From assembly GCA_019261985.1 (NCBI GenBank), contig JAFAQY010000118.1, forward strand, positions 40,707 to 104,706: a DNA stretch of 64,000 nt. Reading direction: 5' to 3'. This DNA is from Bryobacterales bacterium (GTDB taxonomy: Bacteria; Acidobacteriota; Terriglobia; Bryobacterales; Bryobacteraceae). The notes beneath the pieces were generated by a model that had not been told where the DNA came from, did not search any database, and saw only the letters and a list, made by a program, of their open reading frames with translations. The translations under genes were made by a program, and so were the position numbers. This document shows, piece after piece, positions 60,301 through 64,000 of this stretch. The stretch's first letter is position 1, and each line of letters starts with the position of its first letter.

Positions 60301-60652
60301 CCTCCACTTGCACCTGTTCGCTAAGCGAGCCGACCTTCATCGGCACATCGACAGTCGGGCTGTCGGCGACCGCGAGCACGATTCCGGTCTGCGCGTACTT
60401 CGAAAAGCCTTCCTTGGTGACCTCAAGCGTATATGGCCCGATGGCGAGGTTCGAAAGCACGTAACCGCCATCCGCACCCGTGGTGGTGCTTCGCGAAACG
60501 CCGGTTTCGGTCTGGGTAGCCTTGACCTCGGCGCCCGGCACCGCGCCACCCGAGGCGTCCCGAACTGTTCCTTGAATTTGCGCCGTTGATTGAGCCCAGG
60601 CAAGACCGGCGCTGACGAGAAGAACAACCGCGAAACAGCGGAAGAATCGCAT
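57359..60652 (-). CDS. Oar-like TonB-dependent outer membrane receptor
   Basis: The 1097-residue protein has a signal peptide (MRFFRCFAVVLLVSAGLAWA), an N-terminal carboxypeptidase-regulatory Ig-like domain (about 22-110; 'GTVRDASGGAVPGAEVKATQ'), a plug domain (about 120-240; 'ILDLPLNGRNPSDLIQLAGA') and a large beta-barrel. The C-terminus ends in the aromatic AAKITF expected of outer membrane barrels. This architecture is the large receptor class very common in Acidobacteria, thought to import oligosaccharides or other large nutrients. A good ribosome site (aaggggga) precedes ATG 60652. It faces the following receptor divergently. Confidence 0.92.
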   Translation of the reverse strand: MRFFRCFAVVLLVSAGLAWAQSTAQIQGTVRDASGGAVPGAEVKATQTETGVSRSTTTGADGGYVLSNLAIGPYTLEVTKEGFSKYAQTGIVLAVADSPTVDVPMKVGSLSEQVQVEANAALVETQNSGVSSIMENQRILDLPLNGRNPSDLIQLAGAAVAPGPAFNASSRSFQGVLGGQGYSVAGGQTSGVTYVLDGSLHNNPFDNLNLPLPFPDALQEFKLETSALMAENGIHSGATVNAVTKSGTNAFHGDVFEFIRNNIFNATNPAPNTAKGPDGKRLTDGLKRNQFGGTLGGPILKNKLFFFTGFQETVTRQNPASSFAFVPTAQMLAGDWTTFASTQCQVVPLTLKSPFVGNKISPALYDPASLKILTYLPQTNDPCGKVSFISPIHQNEYQVLGKVDYQITAKNALFGRYIATTLEQTPPYELLKNVLNTTTGGRDNLAQTVTVGDTHLISPTTVNSFHLAMNRTAIHRTNAPFFGANDVGINVYNYVPDFFILAITGGFSTGSGIEVNSIFHTTLWELGNELSMVKGSHQFSFGGNTSLWNSASYANVRSSPNFSFDGSQTGAGLGDFMLGKLALLDQATPNTVFDRQWYLGLYAQDTWKAMKRLTINLGLRWEPFFPQIITNGAIYNFSLQRFTQGVVSQTYPNAPPGLYFPGDPGFPDKSGHNMQFKNFGPRVGLAWDPFGDSKTSIRAAYGLFYDFVNGQFYFNTTVAPPFGDEIKLNFPAGGFRDPWAGQPGGNPYPIYSHNLFTPYAPYITLSSYDMPSTRMHSWNLSIQRQISQNWLVSANYVGNETEHLWTSTQENQPVFLGLGACTLGGVTYPTCSTTANYNQRRQLSLINPTAASLLGYVDVFDPGGTQSYNGLILGVQHRYARGLTISGNYTWSRCIGDYSQGFTTPNPGTGYQVPTNRRFDRGNCAFDRRQNFNLSASYQIPRFEQRFVRMAVSDWRISPIFRYITGQALTITTGVDRNLADNTATQRPNQTLPDVYAGGFLNYLNPAAFQQPALGTLGNMGTYAVYGPGMFEIDAGLARVFPIREQIRMEIRAEAFNLPNFYLRGNPGTLLSATSTFGQITTALNPRVLQFAAKITF

Positions 60653-60784
60653 TTTCCCCCTTGACCATTCGACTGCGAGGCCGCGATGGCGGAACTCGCG
60701 ACCACAACTGTTCAGGGATGCTATCGCGATTGGGTATAAGTGTCAATAGGCTCGAACAACATGGGCTCGAACAATCCAACGGAA

Positions 60785-60849
60785 CGGGGTTTCAGCCTCG
60801 GCGCGCGGCGGGTGCTGAAGCACCCGTTGCAGGCTCAAGCCTGCTCCAC
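60785..60849. repeat. dispersed multi-hairpin repeat, copy 8 (degenerate)
   Basis: It contains gcgggtgctgaagcacccgt and caggctcaagcctg and ends ctgctccacc. It resembles the right half of the copy in lipB (41871-41957), with one altered end. Confidence 0.7.
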
Positions 60850-60902
60850 CTTCCCCACTAGACAATTGGCGTACCCCGTCGTATGCTGTTTGACATAATG
60901 AT

Positions 60903-60931
60903 GATCGCCTGATGCGACGCAGCAGGCGATC
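60903..60931. promoter_or_regulatory. 29-base near-perfect palindrome
   Basis: gatcgcctg (60903-60911) pairs with caggcgatc (60923-60931), and inside it tgcg (60913-60916) pairs with cgca (60918-60921), with only one mismatch. It lies 26 bases before the ATG at 60958. It could be an operator or an mRNA leader hairpin. Confidence 0.6.
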
Positions 60932-60957
60932 GACGAAAGGAGCCTCCGGGCTCGGTT

Positions 60958-63426
60958 ATGAGGGCTTGGTGCAGGACAGCCCTACTCGGGTTACTCGCCG
61001 CCGGACTCGCAGCGGGGCAGACGTGCGTCGTTGAGGGCGTTCGCGTTCAGGTCCGGGATTCTAGCGGCATGCCTGTTGCGGGCGTCGAAATTCGGCTGGC
61101 CCAAGATTCGGCGGCGGCCTCCATCCGAAATACCGACAGCAACGGCAACGCCGAATTTCCGAATCTCGCGTGCGGAAGTTGGTCGATCGACGCCGCGAAA
61201 CAAGGCTTTCATGAGGTCGCCAACAACGCCCTTCAGATCACAGCGGCGAGCACCTTAATCGAACTCACGCTAATTCCTTCAGTGGTGCATGACACCGCGG
61301 AAGTCCACGAGACGATATCGCCGCTCGAAGCAGGATCGTCGCATTCCATCGATCTTCCGCCACGGGATGTCCGCGAACTCCCATTCCGGCCCGCGATTGT
61401 CGCCGAAACGCTTCCGCTGGCCCCTGGAATTACTCGTGCCCCGGGCGGAGGTCTGAACATCGATGCCGCCGGTGAGCACCGCGGAGCCTTGGTCGTGAAC
61501 CAGGCCGACGTCACCGACCCCGCTACGGGAACGTTCGGTCAAACAGTCCCCATCGACAGCGTGGATACTGTTGCGGTGCTGAACACGCCCTTCCTTCCGC
61601 AGTACGGAAGTTTCACCACCGGCGTGGTCGCTGTGGAAACGCGGCGCGGCGGCAACATGTGGCATTCCGAGCTGAACGATCCTTTTCCCGACTTTCGCGT
61701 CCGTAGCTGGCATCTTCGCGGTCTTCGGAACGAGACACCCCGCAGCGCCTTCAGCGGCCCGGTGCTTAAGGATCGGCTGTTCGTAATGGAGGCGATTCAG
61801 TACGCATTTAATAAGGACTCCAGCCGCACGCTGCCTTGGCCATACAACGAATCCAAGCAGGAGTACATCAACTCGCTCACGCAATTCGATTACATTGTTT
61901 CGAAAACTCAAGTACTCACCGGATCATTTCAGTTCGCGCAACAGCACACAAACTTCATCCATCCCGACTATTTCAATCCCCAACCGGTTACGCCGAATTA
62001 CGCGCAGCACAATTATGTGGGCATCGTCCGCGATGAGTTAGCGATCGGCGAAGGGACGTTGTCCAGCGTGCTTTCCATTCAGCGCTTCGATGCGCGGGTT
62101 GGGTCGCAGGGGCCGCTGGATATGATCCTCACGCCGCTCGGAAACAGCGGAAATTACTTTAGCAATCAAAACCGCGATGCAGGGCGGACCGAATTGCTCG
62201 AAGCCTGGTCGCCGGGCCAGTTGCATGGCGCGGGCATTCACACGTTCAAATTCGGTATTTCGGCGATGCAGTTAACGAACACCGGCCTAACCACCGCACG
62301 ATCCATCGATATTCTCGATTCCGCCGGTCTGCTGCTGCGCCGCTTCGAATTTTCCGACGCCACGCGTTACCGCATACACGATTTGGCCACGTCGTTGTTT
62401 GCGCAGGATCAATGGATCCTCACGCCCCGGGTGGCCGTAGATATCGGCGGAAGAATCGACGGCCAGAGCATTTCCAGCAGCGTCCGTATCTCGCCGCGCG
62501 CGGGCTTCGCGTGGACTCCGTTCTCCAACGGACGCACGGTGATGCGCGCCGGCTATGGGATGTTCTTCGACCGCGTCCCTTTAAGCGTTTACACCTTCGG
62601 ACATTTGCCCCAGCGGACGATGATCGATTACGCGCCGGATGGCAGCGTGGTGGACGTGATCACTCCGCCGAACGTACTCGGCGGCTCGCCTCCGGCGGGG
62701 ATTTTGGTGCACAACCAGCATGTCGCTGGCAGCTTCGCGCCGCGCAGCGCCACCTGGAACGCACAGCTCGAACATCGCGTTTCGCGCATGCTTCAGCTCC
62801 GCGCGGCCATCACGAATAACCGGTCGGCGGGGTTGGTGGTCCTAGATCCTCAGCTCGAAACCAACCAGCGTTACATGCTCGCGGGCGGAGGGCGTTCGCT
62901 CTACCGGCAAATAGAACTCATGGCGCGATTTCAATGGAAGAAAGGCCAGCAGCTTTTTGTCTCGTATGTTCGCAGCCGGGCCCAAGGCGACCTGAACGAG
63001 TTCAGCGGTTTCCTGGGAAATTTTCCACTTCCCCTGATCCGCCCCAACCTCTATGCCCACCTTCCCGGCGAGCTTCCGAACCGGTTGCTGGCCTGGGGGC
63101 GAGTGAACCTCCCCTGGGCCATGCAAGTGTTGCCGATGGCGGAGTTCCGCTCTGGCCAGCGCTACGCCAGCGTGGACGCGCTGGGAGATTATGTGGGAAC
63201 GCCGTATAGCAGGCGCTACCCCGACGTGTTTTCCGCGGACGCGCGCGTTTCAAAGGATGTGAAGATCAACACCAAATACACCGCGCGTTTTTCGGTCACC
63301 GGTTTCAATCTGACAAATCACTTCAACGCCCTCGCCGTTCACGCCAATATAGAAGATCCGCAATACGGCATCTTTTTCGGGAATTATCACCGCCGATACC
63401 GCGGCGACTTTGAAGTGATGTTTTAG
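60958..63426 (+). CDS. TonB-receptor-like outer membrane protein with carboxypeptidase-regulatory domain
   Basis: The 822-residue protein has a signal peptide (MRAWCRTALLGLLAAGLAAG), a regulatory Ig-like domain at about 24-105 ('VQVRDSSGMPVAGVEIRLAQ') and a reduced plug-like region near 130-220 ('RELPFRPAIVAETLPLAPGI', then 'YGSFTTGVVAVETRRGGNMW'). The rest is barrel-like ('RISPRAGFAWTPFSNGRTVM' near 510), ending FEVMF. It is shorter than the neighbouring receptor. A divergent pair of this kind is unusual and may serve one substrate. Confidence 0.85.
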   Translation: MRAWCRTALLGLLAAGLAAGQTCVVEGVRVQVRDSSGMPVAGVEIRLAQDSAAASIRNTDSNGNAEFPNLACGSWSIDAAKQGFHEVANNALQITAASTLIELTLIPSVVHDTAEVHETISPLEAGSSHSIDLPPRDVRELPFRPAIVAETLPLAPGITRAPGGGLNIDAAGEHRGALVVNQADVTDPATGTFGQTVPIDSVDTVAVLNTPFLPQYGSFTTGVVAVETRRGGNMWHSELNDPFPDFRVRSWHLRGLRNETPRSAFSGPVLKDRLFVMEAIQYAFNKDSSRTLPWPYNESKQEYINSLTQFDYIVSKTQVLTGSFQFAQQHTNFIHPDYFNPQPVTPNYAQHNYVGIVRDELAIGEGTLSSVLSIQRFDARVGSQGPLDMILTPLGNSGNYFSNQNRDAGRTELLEAWSPGQLHGAGIHTFKFGISAMQLTNTGLTTARSIDILDSAGLLLRRFEFSDATRYRIHDLATSLFAQDQWILTPRVAVDIGGRIDGQSISSSVRISPRAGFAWTPFSNGRTVMRAGYGMFFDRVPLSVYTFGHLPQRTMIDYAPDGSVVDVITPPNVLGGSPPAGILVHNQHVAGSFAPRSATWNAQLEHRVSRMLQLRAAITNNRSAGLVVLDPQLETNQRYMLAGGGRSLYRQIELMARFQWKKGQQLFVSYVRSRAQGDLNEFSGFLGNFPLPLIRPNLYAHLPGELPNRLLAWGRVNLPWAMQVLPMAEFRSGQRYASVDALGDYVGTPYSRRYPDVFSADARVSKDVKINTKYTARFSVTGFNLTNHFNALAVHANIEDPQYGIFFGNYHRRYRGDFEVMF

Positions 63427-63676
63427 AACACGTTGGGTGGCGAGCTCTAGCCGAGCTCTAGCTGCGACCGCTCCAAAAACGCGCAGCATGGGCGTGTAAT
63501 TAGAGTTTATCCCGTTGGCACCGCAGAAAACTCCTCCGCTGGATTTCCACCCTTGAGGAACTATCTCCACTCTTTTTCAAATAGTACGGCCAGGCAAATC
63601 CACCATCTTATTGTCAAAGATTTGCTCCGAATTTGTACTTGATCTCGTTTAATCAATACGGTGATACTGCTTGACA
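63427..63676. other. intergenic, no gene assigned
   Basis: The 250 bases after the receptor contain a direct repeat of gagctctagc near 63442-63466 and an AT-rich part at 63590-63670 that may hold the promoter of the last gene. No coding frame is convincing. Confidence 0.4.
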
Positions 63677-63943
63677 ATGCGCAAATCCTTTGTCAGTGTA
63701 ATTAGCCTGATCGGAGTCCTAGGAGTACCATTACGCGCTCAAAATCAAGGCGTTATCAGTCCCCAGCGTGTATCGCCAGCCATGGCGTATCACCGCGTTT
63801 GGGCGGTTACGCCATTGACGTCCGCGGGAAAGCCGGGCGATTCGGCGCGACCGATGTTCGTCCCGGCTCCGGCCGCAGCTGCCGGAAGCGGCGCCATGAC
63901 ACCCGGCGCGCACTCGGGTCTTATCGGTTTCAGATGCAGCTGA
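63677..63943 (+). CDS. secreted protein, possibly broken or partial
   Basis: ATG 63677 opens a signal peptide (MRKSFVSVISLIGVLGVPLR then AQNQG) and an 88-residue frame rich in Ala and Pro that ends at TGA 63941. Another frame of the same strand reads on through the window end as YRFQMQLSDDGKSALVEYVF and ASPAAF, with better coding character after about 63900. This could mean a frameshift, a sequencing error, or that the real gene uses the second frame. The end of the window prevents a decision. Confidence 0.4.
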   Translation: MRKSFVSVISLIGVLGVPLRAQNQGVISPQRVSPAMAYHRVWAVTPLTSAGKPGDSARPMFVPAPAAAAGSGAMTPGAHSGLIGFRCS

Positions 63944-64000
63944 GCGATGACGGGAAGAGCGCCTTAGTGGAATACGTCTTTGCAAGCCCGGCGGCGTTCC
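63944..64000 (+). other. window edge, possible continuation of a coding frame
   Basis: The last 57 bases are open in the frame that reads LSDDGKSALVEYVFASPAAF. It probably belongs to the gene that starts at 63677 after a frame change. Nothing else can be said. Confidence 0.3.

Larger units (their letters stand above)
60653..60957. promoter_or_regulatory. divergent control region of two receptor genes
   Basis: These 305 bases separate the divergent receptor genes. They contain a hairpin-repeat copy (60785-60849), a 29-base near-palindrome (60903-60931) and aaaggagcc at about 60936-60944, a ribosome site rather far from ATG 60958. No promoter hexamers are assigned. Confidence 0.5.

Overview
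The window looks like chromosomal DNA of an acidobacterium, most likely of the Solibacter/Bryobacter type. This is inferred from high GC content, many secreted proteins ending their signal peptides in A-Q, very large Oar-like TonB receptors with an N-terminal carboxypeptidase-regulatory domain, tandem TolC-like proteins, SYLF and Spy-like periplasmic proteins, and a LigD/Ku pair. No species can be named from sequence alone.

Layout. 0.1-5 kb: secreted beta-propeller protein, proline dehydrogenase, a RibBA variant and a Uma2-type protein. 5-9 kb: two translationally coupled TolC-family outer-membrane proteins, then a convergent polyprenyl diphosphate synthase. 10-15 kb: SYLF and Spy-like periplasmic proteins and the divergent ligD/ku pair for non-homologous end joining. 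15.1-29.3 kb (minus strand): a complete thirteen-gene respiratory complex I operon, nuoA to nuoN, with fused nuoCD and an E. coli-style nuoG. 29.5 kb: a ribosome hibernation factor fused to a cold-shock-like domain. 30.2-35.3 kb (minus strand): a soluble NAD-dependent formate dehydrogenase operon (fdsG-fdsB-fdsA-fdsD). Together these two operons could turn formate into NADH and NADH into proton motive force. 35.6-36.3 kb: two small stress-type genes. 36.5-38.2 kb: a decayed patch of four broken genes (secreted DUF4136/CsgG-like protein, DUF262-HNH nuclease, XRE regulator, possible restriction enzyme fragment). 38.4 kb: tRNA-Glu(CUC). 38.5-44 kb: amino-acid permease, OsmC, and an lpd-lipB-E2 lipoate/2-oxoacid dehydrogenase operon. 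44-49 kb: TPR protein, OmpH/Skp chaperone, small membrane protein, a ParD/ParE-type module whose toxin carries a stop codon, rsfS and hpt. 49-57 kb: MsbA-like ABC exporter, DUF72 protein, secreted unknown, PepSY-type membrane protein, DsbA-like thioredoxin, M28 peptidase with PDZ, an unknown 200-residue protein and a secreted cupin. 57-64 kb: two divergent TonB-receptor-like proteins and a partial gene at the window edge.

The most unusual signal is a dispersed multi-hairpin repeat with termini close to gtggggcagg/cctgccccac. I count about eight full or partial copies. Several lie exactly at the 5' ends of genes: in a TolC-like protein and in the cupin the repeat is translated as the n-region of the signal peptide, in lipB it is translated as an N-terminal extension, and before the M28 peptidase it abuts the start codon. 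No CRISPR array, complete insertion sequence, prophage or rRNA operon is seen.
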